Position numbers and translations under genes: made by a program. Under the pieces are notes generated by a model. That model had not been told where the DNA came from. It worked only from the letters and a program-made list of their open reading frames with translations, and made no database searches. This document shows positions 1-5,764 of a stretch of DNA of 8,121 nt, in pieces; position 1 is the first letter of the stretch; each line of letters begins with the position of its first letter. Source of the stretch: Clostridiaceae bacterium (lineage in GTDB: Bacteria > Bacillota > Clostridia > Oscillospirales > Acutalibacteraceae); assembly GCA_904502215.1 (NCBI GenBank), contig CAJGDQ010000038.1, positions 1-8,121 on the forward strand. The letters are read 5' to 3'.

Positions 1-1114
1 CAAAATACTTATTGGTCATAGCAACTGTGCGGTTAACGAGGTTGCCTAGAGTATTAGCAAGGTCGGCATTAAATTTGGTTATAAAGCTTTCGTAGGTAAA
101 GGTTCCATCCTGAGCAAAGGGAATTTCGGAAAGCAAATAATAGCGAACAGCATCAATAGAGAAGCGCTTCGCAAGCTCATCGGCATAAACAACATTACCC
201 TTTGATTTGCTCATTTTATCTTCGCCAACAAGCACCCAGGGATGACCCAAAACCTGCTTGGGTAAAGGAAGACCCAAAGCCATAAGGATTATTGGCCAAT
301 AAATAGTATGGAAACGAACTATATCCTTGCCGATAACATGAAGGTCGGCAGGCCAAAGCTTGTTATAAAGCTCGGAGTTGTTTTCGGTATCATAGCCGAT
401 ACCTGTTATATAGTTTGAAAGCGCATCTATCCAAACATAGATAACGTGCTTATCATCAAAGCTTACTGGAACTCCCCATTTGAAAGAGGAACGGGAAACA
501 CAAAGGTCCTGAAGACCGGGCTTTAAGAAGTTGTTAATCATTTCATTCTTTCTTGATTCAGGCTGAATGAAATCAGGATTTTGCTCGAAATATTCCAAAA
601 GTTTATCCTGATATTTGCTAAGCTTTAAGAAGTATGCTTCTTCCTTGGAGTCGATAACATCTCTTCCGCAATCGGGACATTTGCCGTCTATCAATTGGGA
701 TTCGGTATAAAAAGACTCGCAGGGAACGCAGTATTTACCCTCATAGGTGCTTTTATAAATATCGCCTTGTTCATAAAGCTTTTTAAAAATCTTTTGAACG
801 GTGGCCTCGTGATAATCATCGGTTGTTCTAATAAACTTATCATAGCTGGTGTTTAGGCTATCCCAAACGCCTTTGATGATAGAGGCTGCTCTATCAACAT
901 ATTCCTTAGGAGCAATGCCCTCGGCTTTTGCTTTTTCCTCAATCTTTTGGCCGTGTTCATCAGAGCCGGTCATAAGATAAACATCAAAGCCCATTTGCTT
1001 TTTGTATCTTGCTATCATATCGGCAAGAACAATATCATAAGCGTTACCGATATGTGGCTTGCTTGAAGCATAGGCTATTGCAGTTGTGATATAAAATTTA
1101 GGTTTTGAATTCAT
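1..1114 (-). CDS. metG: Methionyl-tRNA synthetase, N-terminal 371 residues (3' end beyond window)
   Basis: Cytoplasmic class I aminoacyl-tRNA synthetase that charges tRNA-Met with methionine using ATP. The frame read from the ATG at 1114 is open to the window edge. It shows the class I HIGH signature as HIGN (residues 21-24), the TGSDEHGQKI block (49-58), a zinc knuckle with two CxxC pairs (Cys129/132 and Cys146/149), the substrate-pocket stretch around VWIDAL (227-232), and the KMSKS loop (300-304). It ends in the first part of the anticodon-binding domain (GNLVNRTVAM, 357-366). The family is usually 510-660 residues, so the missing C-terminal part lies left of base 1. Whether it has the C-terminal tRNA-binding (EMAP/OB) domain cannot be seen. 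The start is supported by AGGAGGA six bases upstream and by the MNSKPKFYITTAIAY opening typical of MetRS. It is the third gene of the rlmB operon, with only 11 bases separating it from the preceding stop. There is no room for its own T-box leader. Confidence 0.97.
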   Translation of the reverse strand, partial: MNSKPKFYITTAIAYASSKPHIGNAYDIVLADMIARYKKQMGFDVYLMTGSDEHGQKIEEKAKAEGIAPKEYVDRAASIIKGVWDSLNTSYDKFIRTTDDYHEATVQKIFKKLYEQGDIYKSTYEGKYCVPCESFYTESQLIDGKCPDCGRDVIDSKEEAYFLKLSKYQDKLLEYFEQNPDFIQPESRKNEMINNFLKPGLQDLCVSRSSFKWGVPVSFDDKHVIYVWIDALSNYITGIGYDTENNSELYNKLWPADLHVIGKDIVRFHTIYWPIILMALGLPLPKQVLGHPWVLVGEDKMSKSKGNVVYADELAKRFSIDAVRYYLLSEIPFAQDGTFTYESFITKFNADLANTLGNLVNRTVAMTNKYF

Positions 1115-1120
1115 TTTTAT

Positions 1121-1127
1121 TCCTCCT
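1121..1127 (-). promoter_or_regulatory. metG Shine-Dalgarno overlapping the upstream stop codon
   Basis: On the minus strand AGGAGGA lies six bases before the metG ATG. Its first two bases (1126-1127) belong to the TAG stop (1126-1128) of the preceding membrane-protein gene. Ribosomes terminating on that gene therefore sit on the metG initiation site, which suggests coupled translation. The motif and overlap are seen directly; coupling is inferred. Confidence 0.85.
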
Positions 1128-3627
1128 AAGGTCTTTTAATGAAATATGCTATGTAAGACACGGCAGTGCTGATTAAGGTGTAGATTAGCAAGGTTGTGTC
1201 AGTAATAAGCGAGTTTGAAGCGCCGAATGATGTATAGGCAAACATAACAGCTCCCAAAGCCGAACAAATAACAAAGCAAACTGCAAGTATTATATTAGAG
1301 GTTTTAATTCTTGCTGAGCAGTTTAAAAGGGTTGGAAGCGATAAGGGATTATTTTTGAAAGCGGCAGGGGAAGAGACGGAATTTGCCTTCATACAGGTTG
1401 ATTTAAATATATGGCTTCCTGCTGCTGACATAACCTTAACCGAGTCATCATAAAGTCCTAAATAATCGCAAATCATTTCCTCGGTAAGATTTGGGTCGCA
1501 GTTGTTTATAAGAAGTGTAACACCTGAGAAGGTAAGTCTTCTAAGCTGCTTTGCAACATCCGAGCTTACGTTATACTGAACAACAAGCAAAGCACAGGCT
1601 TTTTCTCTTGTTGCAACATATATCGGGAAATAACCCTGACGTAAAATTTTTCTATCAACCTCAACCGAAGGAACATCAATTCCGTGCGCCTCCATAAGAG
1701 TTCGGTTTCCAATAAAGAGAAGTCGGTTATCAACCCAACCCGAAATTCCCATTCTATCCTCATATTTAACAGTATCCGAATCGGGAAGAGAGGTTATGTT
1801 TCCGCTTCCTGCAATTTGCTTAAATATGGGGGCTAGAGTGCTATTTAATGAGTCGGTAAGGGATGCGGCACGAATCAGGGTGTCCTGTAAATCGTTTTCG
1901 GATAGCACCTTCATTTGATGGAGGGTAACTGTGCCTGCAGGGAAAATATCTTCAGAACTTAAAACAACTGCATTGGCAGCCTCCAGCTGTTCGGCAGCGG
2001 CCTTTCCAAATATAACCGCTCCAACCCTTTTAAGCTTCTTTGAGGCTCTATATAAAGGAAGAGAGTCAATAAGGAAAATAGTTGGAAGAGCGCAAAAACA
2101 CTGAGTTGCTGCGGCGGCATAAACGCCATAAACCGCACCTTCAAAATACATTGTGCAAGCAAATGCGCTGATAGCCGATAATAAAAGTGAAATAGCAGTT
2201 ATAAGAGGGAGCTTTCCGTTCAGGAAAGAACCGAAAGAAGAATATTTCATAAAATCTTCAATATGGTTTGCTTTTTGGGGTGCCGCAATTAAAACATCGC
2301 CCTCAATAGAGTTTTTAGACATAGAGAAGGTAATAGAGGGGTCGCTTATAAGCTTGACTGCGTTTTTCTCATTGTTTTGGCAAATTCCCTTGAAGCTGGT
2401 AAGATTATGGGAAGCCTTAAGGAAATTACCTATCGCTCTAAAGGTTAAGATAATTGCTAATAACAAGAGCATATCAAGGAATAAGCTTTCGCTTAAAATG
2501 CCGAAAACCGCATAGGCAGTAGTGAAAATTGATGCTAAAGAGGCCGAAACATCAGCCGTTGATTCCTTTTGGAATATCTTTGCAAGCCCTTTAAACATAT
2601 CTATGTTTGATAAAACAATAAGTCCTGAAAAACTGGAACAAACAATCATTCCGCCAACGGTATGGGCGAGTAAAACCCCAGTCATAAAGGGCAGCTTCAT
2701 AAACAAAAGAACGAGGGAGAAAATAATCGAAAGGGACATAGATATAAATGCCCTTCTTTTGATTATTGAAAGTTTTCTTAAGAACTTATGACTATCGTTA
2801 AGGCTCTTAAATTCTTCTTTTGGAACAAAATCCTCAAACTCATTTTTTTCGAGGTGCACTTCTTCCTCAACCTCATTTGAGGTGAGATTTGGGATACCTG
2901 TAAATTCGCCTGTCAGGTCTATAGAGCGGGTGTTAGTTGAAACCGATATCCCTTGTGCCTCGCCGCTGTTACTGCTTATGGGGGTGAAGGTTATAGTGGC
3001 AGTATTGCTCATATCTTCGGCTTGAGGCTTGGGTTCTAAATAAGAGGGAGCATCGATATCCGAAATAACGAAGGGAACATTTGATTGAACAAATTCAACC
3101 TTATTTTCAACTATCGGCTCTTGGATTTTTTCTTCTTTCTTTTCTGGAATAGGTTCAGGAGAATAGCCTAAATCATCAAATTCGATTTCATATTTTTGCG
3201 ATAGTCTTTCAAGAGTTTTTTCGCTGTTGTTTTTTAAGATTTCGGCAACACTCTCAAGCTTGTATAACGGCTCAGCGCTAACCGAAGCATCCTCGCCATT
3301 TTCATCAATAATATAGGGAAGACATTTATCAAGAAGACTTTTTTTAGGTTCTTCTTTAATTTCTTCTTTGATTTCGGGTTTAGGTTCTTCCTTTTTAGAT
3401 TCTTTTACTACTTCTTCTGAACTATAGTCATTAGCTGCTTGGGCCAAGCGCTTTTTGAGAGCATCAAGAGCACCCGAACTGCTGTTGGGCGTGATTTTAA
3501 TCTTATCCTCGGTTTTAAGCACCTCTTCGGGAGTTAAAACATGGGGTGCGGTTATATGTTCTTGATTATTGTTTTCCTCTTCAAATGAGAAGAAGGAATT
3601 ATCATCTTTTTTTGAAAAGATTTTCAT
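1126..3627 (-). CDS. Catalytically degenerate P1B-type ATPase-like membrane protein with long acidic N-terminal extension
   Basis: 833 residues. Residues 1-285 are polar, rich in Glu/Lys/Pro/Ser and probably disordered. Eight hydrophobic segments follow (about 293-311, 315-340, 362-380, 382-399, 472-492, 496-519, 777-799, 806-829), the 2+2+2+2 order of heavy-metal P-type ATPases. Between segments 6 and 7 the P and N domains align by eye: QCFCAL (509-514) for CPCAL, AVVLSSEDIFPAG (553-565) for TVVFDKTGTLTEG, the MGISGW and FIGNRTLMEAHGI stretches (626-650) for the N domain, and SGVTLLINNCDPN (701-713) for the TGDN region. Catalytic residues are lost: the phosphorylated Asp is Ser557, the HP pair is Ser596-Thr597, TGDN is NCDP, and no TGE or GDGxND occurs. 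The A domain is only ~70 residues, and the segment after 730 is too short for the GDGxND region. No HMA or CxxC metal-binding domain is present. Ion pumping is therefore unlikely; a regulatory, scaffold or partner role is inference. The start is fixed by AAAGGAGA and by the ATGA overlap with rlmB. The frame is intact, so I do not call it a pseudogene. The P-type ATPase relationship is confident; the function is unknown. Confidence 0.85.
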   Translation of the reverse strand: MKIFSKKDDNSFFSFEEENNNQEHITAPHVLTPEEVLKTEDKIKITPNSSSGALDALKKRLAQAANDYSSEEVVKESKKEEPKPEIKEEIKEEPKKSLLDKCLPYIIDENGEDASVSAEPLYKLESVAEILKNNSEKTLERLSQKYEIEFDDLGYSPEPIPEKKEEKIQEPIVENKVEFVQSNVPFVISDIDAPSYLEPKPQAEDMSNTATITFTPISSNSGEAQGISVSTNTRSIDLTGEFTGIPNLTSNEVEEEVHLEKNEFEDFVPKEEFKSLNDSHKFLRKLSIIKRRAFISMSLSIIFSLVLLFMKLPFMTGVLLAHTVGGMIVCSSFSGLIVLSNIDMFKGLAKIFQKESTADVSASLASIFTTAYAVFGILSESLFLDMLLLLAIILTFRAIGNFLKASHNLTSFKGICQNNEKNAVKLISDPSITFSMSKNSIEGDVLIAAPQKANHIEDFMKYSSFGSFLNGKLPLITAISLLLSAISAFACTMYFEGAVYGVYAAAATQCFCALPTIFLIDSLPLYRASKKLKRVGAVIFGKAAAEQLEAANAVVLSSEDIFPAGTVTLHQMKVLSENDLQDTLIRAASLTDSLNSTLAPIFKQIAGSGNITSLPDSDTVKYEDRMGISGWVDNRLLFIGNRTLMEAHGIDVPSVEVDRKILRQGYFPIYVATREKACALLVVQYNVSSDVAKQLRRLTFSGVTLLINNCDPNLTEEMICDYLGLYDDSVKVMSAAGSHIFKSTCMKANSVSSPAAFKNNPLSLPTLLNCSARIKTSNIILAVCFVICSALGAVMFAYTSFGASNSLITDTTLLIYTLISTAVSYIAYFIKRP
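1945..1959 (-). other. Degenerate DKTGT phosphorylation site (SSEDI)
   Basis: Codons 557-561 read Ser-Ser-Glu-Asp-Ile where active P-type ATPases have Asp-Lys-Thr-Gly-Thr. The register is set by the preceding AVVL (TVVF in pumps) and the following Gly565 (the Gly of LTEG). Codon 557 is AGT, which is not one base away from an Asp codon, so a single sequencing error does not explain the change. Confidence 0.75.
2092..2100 (-). other. CFC in place of the CPC ion-binding motif of P1B ATPases
   Basis: Codons 510-512 read Cys-Phe-Cys, followed by Ala-Leu, in the sixth hydrophobic segment. This matches the CPCAL position of P1B ATPases. Both cysteines that would contact metal are kept, but the helix-breaking proline is Phe. 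The alignment is by eye from the flanking CAL and the downstream GAVIFGKAAAEQLE stretch, which resembles GxLIKGGEALE in active pumps. Confidence 0.7.
3337..3402 (-). repeat. Low-complexity Lys/Glu/Pro repeat inside the membrane-protein gene
   Basis: Codons 76-97 encode an imperfect repeat of KEEPK / EIKEE units (for example KEEPKPEIKEE, then IKEEPKK). On the plus strand it appears as recurring TTAGGTTCTTC and TTTCTTCTTT runs. It forms part of the charged N-terminal extension. Such tracts often vary in copy number between strains, but that cannot be tested here. Confidence 0.7.
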
Positions 3628-3640
3628 TTTGTTCTCCTTT
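3624..3640 (-). promoter_or_regulatory. ATGA stop/start overlap and internal Shine-Dalgarno coupling rlmB to the membrane gene
   Basis: The minus strand reads AAAGGAGA (3633-3640), five bases, then ATGA (3624-3627). ATG starts the 833-residue protein and TGA ends rlmB. The Shine-Dalgarno lies within the last rlmB codons. This arrangement is typical of translational coupling; coupling itself is inferred. Confidence 0.85.
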
Positions 3641-4382
3641 TTCGAACTACTTCATACATAAGAACGCCTGCGGCAACCGAGGCATTGAGTGAATTTATTT
3701 TGCCCTGCATCGGAAGGCTTATAATTCTATCACATTTTTTAGCGGTTAAATTTCCTATTCCTTTGCCTTCGTTACCGATAACCAAAGCACAGGGAAGGTC
3801 ATAATCAACAGCCTCGTAATCCTCGCCATCCATATCGGCACCAAACACCCAAACACCCTGTTCTTTGAGATAATCAATGGTATTGGGGATATTTGTAACT
3901 CTCGCTACCTTCATATATTCGAGGGCTCCGCTTGCTGATTTTGCAACTGTTGCATTTAAAGATGCGCTTCTTCTTTTTGGAATTATAATTCCGTGAACAG
4001 CACAAGCTTCGGCGGTGCGGATTATAGCGCCTAAGTTATGAGGGTCTTCGATTTCATCACAAACGATTATAAAGGGCTTTTCATTTCTTTCCTTTGAAAG
4101 AGCCAATATCTCTTCAGGGGTTGAGTATTCCTCAGCGGCATAAAAAACCGCAACGCCCTGATGGTTAGCACCGCCGCAATAATAATCTAGCTTTTGAGGA
4201 CTAACCTCTTTTATTAGAATGCCTTTTTGCTTGCATTTTGCAATAATTGCAGTAACCGAGCCGCCGTTTACACCGTGAGCAACGAGTAGTCTGTCAATTT
4301 CTCTGCCCGAGCGAACAGCCTCTAAAACGGGGTTTCTTCCGCAAATTATATTTGAATTTTGTTTAATTTCTTTGCTTTCCAT
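3624..4382 (-). CDS. rlmB: 23S rRNA (guanosine-2251-2'-O)-methyltransferase, RlmB/SpoU family
   Basis: Cytoplasmic SAM-dependent enzyme that methylates the ribose 2'-OH of a guanosine in the 23S rRNA peptidyl-transferase region (G2251 in E. coli numbering). The 252-residue length fits the family (E. coli RlmB 243). Residues ~11-85 form the L30e-like substrate-binding domain (IICGRNPVLEAVRSG opening). The rest is the SPOUT fold with all three SpoU motifs: motif 1 with Asn116 and catalytic-type Arg122 in DPHNLGAIIRTAEA, motif 2 IGNEGKG (202-208), and motif 3 ISLPMQGKINSLNASVAAG (221-239), which forms the trefoil-knot SAM site. The ATG at 4382 has AAAGGA eight bases upstream. It is first in the operon, and its TGA overlaps the ATG of the next gene (ATGA). 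TrmH-type tRNA methyltransferases and antibiotic-resistance relatives share these motifs, so the exact target base is by family resemblance. Confidence 0.94.
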   Translation of the reverse strand: MESKEIKQNSNIICGRNPVLEAVRSGREIDRLLVAHGVNGGSVTAIIAKCKQKGILIKEVSPQKLDYYCGGANHQGVAVFYAAEEYSTPEEILALSKERNEKPFIIVCDEIEDPHNLGAIIRTAEACAVHGIIIPKRRSASLNATVAKSASGALEYMKVARVTNIPNTIDYLKEQGVWVFGADMDGEDYEAVDYDLPCALVIGNEGKGIGNLTAKKCDRIISLPMQGKINSLNASVAAGVLMYEVVRKRRTK

Positions 4383-4385
4383 AAT

Positions 4386-4415
4386 TTGAGTCCTTTATAT
4401 ATAAATATACATAAT
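4386..4415 (+). promoter_or_regulatory. Possible eno promoter overlapping the rlmB promoter region
   Basis: TTGAGT (4386-4391), an 18-base spacer and CATAAT (4410-4415) form the best -35/-10 pair on the plus strand of the intergenic region. A start near 4422 would give a leader of about 75 bases. The region is so AT-rich that other -10-like sites occur (TATAAC at 4420-4425, TAATAT at 4473-4478) without good -35 partners. The call is tentative. Confidence 0.35.
4391..4396 (-). promoter_or_regulatory. rlmB Shine-Dalgarno
   Basis: The minus strand reads AAAGGA eight bases before the rlmB ATG. It supports the chosen start; there is no stronger site in the short leader. Confidence 0.65.
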
Positions 4416-4417
4416 AG

Positions 4418-4445
4418 ATTATAACATAAATTCTAAAGAAATCAA
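4418..4445 (-). promoter_or_regulatory. Probable sigma-A promoter of the rlmB operon
   Basis: On the minus strand there is a perfect -10 TATAAT (4418-4423) preceded by TGT, giving an extended -10. A TTGATT -35 (4440-4445, four of six consensus bases) lies 16 bases away. Transcription would start near 4411, leaving a leader of about 28 bases, too short for a riboswitch or T-box. No start site has been mapped. Confidence 0.7.
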
Positions 4446-4482
4446 ATAGAAAATTTTAAAAAAATTGGGAAATAATATCCTT

Positions 4483-4490
4483 AAAGGAGA
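4483..4490 (+). promoter_or_regulatory. eno Shine-Dalgarno
   Basis: AAAGGAGA lies eight bases before the ATG at 4499. It is a strong site that fixes the enolase start, in keeping with a highly expressed gene. Confidence 0.85.
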
Positions 4491-4498
4491 GTTGATTT

Positions 4499-5737
4499 AT
4501 GGAAAAAATTATTTCAGTTGAAGGTTTTGAGGTTTTGGATTCAAGAAGCAATCCAACGGTAGCAGTAAGGGTTACATTGTCGGATAAAAGCCAAGGCTTG
4601 GCTTTTGCTCCATCGGGCGCTTCAACAGGTGAGTTTGAGGCTTATGAAAAAAGAGATGGAGATAAAAACCGTTATTTAGGAAAAGGAGTTAAAGAGGCTG
4701 TTGAAAGTGTTAATGGAGAAATTGCAAGGGAGCTTTTAAGACTATCTTGTTCCGAACAAAGAGCAGTTGATAATCTGCTTATAAAACTCGATGGAACTCC
4801 AAATAAATCGAGGCTTGGAGCAAATGCTATTTTAGCCGTTTCCTTAGCCGTTGCAAAGGCTAATGCCAAATCCCTGAAAATTCCGCTTTATAGATATCTC
4901 GGCGGTATTGTTGGCAAAGAAATGCCAAGGCCTATGATGAATATTTTAAATGGCGGTGCCCACGCTACAAACAATATTGATATTCAGGAGTTTATGATTA
5001 TTCCAAGTAAATCCTCTTCATTTAGAGAGGGACTTCGCAAATGCAGTGAAATCTATCATACCTTGGGTAAAATTTTAAAGGAAAAGGGAATGAGCACAGG
5101 AGTTGGCGATGAGGGTGGATTTGCACCAAATCTAAACTCTGATGAAGAGGCAATTGAGATTATTGTTGAAGCAATCAATAAAGCAGGTTATTCCACCGAT
5201 GAAATAAAAATTGCCCTTGATATAGCCTCAAGTGAATGGTATAAGGATGGAGCGTATTTCTTGCCAAAAAGAAAGGTTAAGAAAACCGCCGATGAGCTTA
5301 TTTCTTATTATGAGGAGTTATTGGATAAGTATCCGATTGTATCGATTGAGGATGGAGTTGCCGAGGATGATTGGAATGGTTGGCAAGCCTTAACATCACG
5401 ACTAGGAAGAGAGGTTCAGTTGGTTGGCGATGATTTGTTTGTTACCAACACAGCCCGTCTTAAAAAGGGAATAGCTGAAAAATCGGCAAACGCCATTCTT
5501 ATAAAACCTAATCAAATAGGCTCTTTATCTGAAACCCTTGATGTTATAGCGTTGGCTCATAAAAACGGATATAAAACGGTTATTTCTCATCGCTCGGGCG
5601 AAACTGAGGATACTTTTATCGCTGATTTGGCGGTTGCAGTAAACTCTGGGCAAATAAAAACAGGAGCTCCTGCACGTAGCGAAAGGGTTGCAAAATATAA
5701 TAGACTTTTGCTTATAGAAAAAGACTTATACAAATAA
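4499..5737 (+). CDS. eno: Enolase (phosphopyruvate hydratase)
   Basis: Glycolytic and gluconeogenic enzyme interconverting 2-phosphoglycerate and phosphoenolpyruvate; cytoplasmic, Mg-dependent. 412 residues, slightly short against the usual 420-435; the difference lies mainly in an abbreviated C-terminus that ends soon after YNRLLLIEKDL. The N-terminal domain has SGASTGEFEA (39-48), the mobile catalytic loop. The barrel keeps the expected residues: Glu164 (QEFM), Glu205 (DEGGFAPN), metal ligands Asp241, Glu284 (SIEDG) and Asp311 (VGDDLF), base Lys336 (ILIKPNQIG), Arg365-Ser366 in SHRSGETEDT, and Lys387 (GQIKTGAP). A Pro follows the catalytic lysine where many enolases have Val; I do not expect this to impair activity. 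The gene stands alone, divergent from rlmB, rather than in a gapA-pgk-tpiA-gpmI cluster as in many Firmicutes. It ends in a strong hairpin terminator. Confidence 0.98.
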   Translation: MEKIISVEGFEVLDSRSNPTVAVRVTLSDKSQGLAFAPSGASTGEFEAYEKRDGDKNRYLGKGVKEAVESVNGEIARELLRLSCSEQRAVDNLLIKLDGTPNKSRLGANAILAVSLAVAKANAKSLKIPLYRYLGGIVGKEMPRPMMNILNGGAHATNNIDIQEFMIIPSKSSSFREGLRKCSEIYHTLGKILKEKGMSTGVGDEGGFAPNLNSDEEAIEIIVEAINKAGYSTDEIKIALDIASSEWYKDGAYFLPKRKVKKTADELISYYEELLDKYPIVSIEDGVAEDDWNGWQALTSRLGREVQLVGDDLFVTNTARLKKGIAEKSANAILIKPNQIGSLSETLDVIALAHKNGYKTVISHRSGETEDTFIADLAVAVNSGQIKTGAPARSERVAKYNRLLLIEKDLYK

Positions 5738-5764
5738 AAAAAGCCGACTTTTGTCGGCTTTTTA
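5735..5764. terminator. Bidirectional rho-independent terminator between convergent eno and the hydrolase gene
   Basis: GCCGAC (5743-5748), loop TTTT, GTCGGC (5753-5758) form a perfect six-pair GC-rich stem. It is extended by A runs on the left and T runs on the right, so both strands read hairpin plus U-tract. The eno TAA (5735-5737) lies just before the stem. The hydrolase TAA (minus, 5762-5764) lies within the flanking A/T run. One element thus serves both transcripts. Confidence 0.93.

Noticed and set aside
2153..2515. Plus-strand 120-codon open frame
   Set aside because: Antisense to the membrane-protein gene; no Shine-Dalgarno, no recognisable domain, and its Lys/Ile/Ser/Leu-rich product is what an AT-rich transmembrane gene gives on the opposite strand.
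2522..2791. Plus-strand 89-codon open frame, and similar short frames at 1566-1763, 1959-2162, 4672-4869, 6229-6498 and 7519-7764
   Set aside because: All overlap confident genes in another frame or strand and have no independent evidence.
1126..3627. Calling the ATPase-like gene a pseudogene or frameshifted pump
   Set aside because: The frame is uninterrupted for 833 codons, the start and stop are coupled to neighbours, and the motif losses are substitutions and in-frame deletions rather than frame breaks.
1126..3627. Annotating the 833-residue protein as a working copper or zinc exporter
   Set aside because: The phosphorylated Asp and the TGE and GDGxND motifs are absent, and no metal-binding N-terminal domain or metal-responsive regulator gene is nearby.
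4383..4417. T-box or other riboswitch leader controlling the metG operon
   Set aside because: The predicted leader before rlmB is only about 28 bases, and the junction before metG is 11 bases; neither can hold a T-box.
4473..4478. TAATAT as the eno -10 element
   Set aside because: It would put the transcript start in or just before the Shine-Dalgarno at 4483-4490 and has no credible -35 partner about 17 bases upstream.
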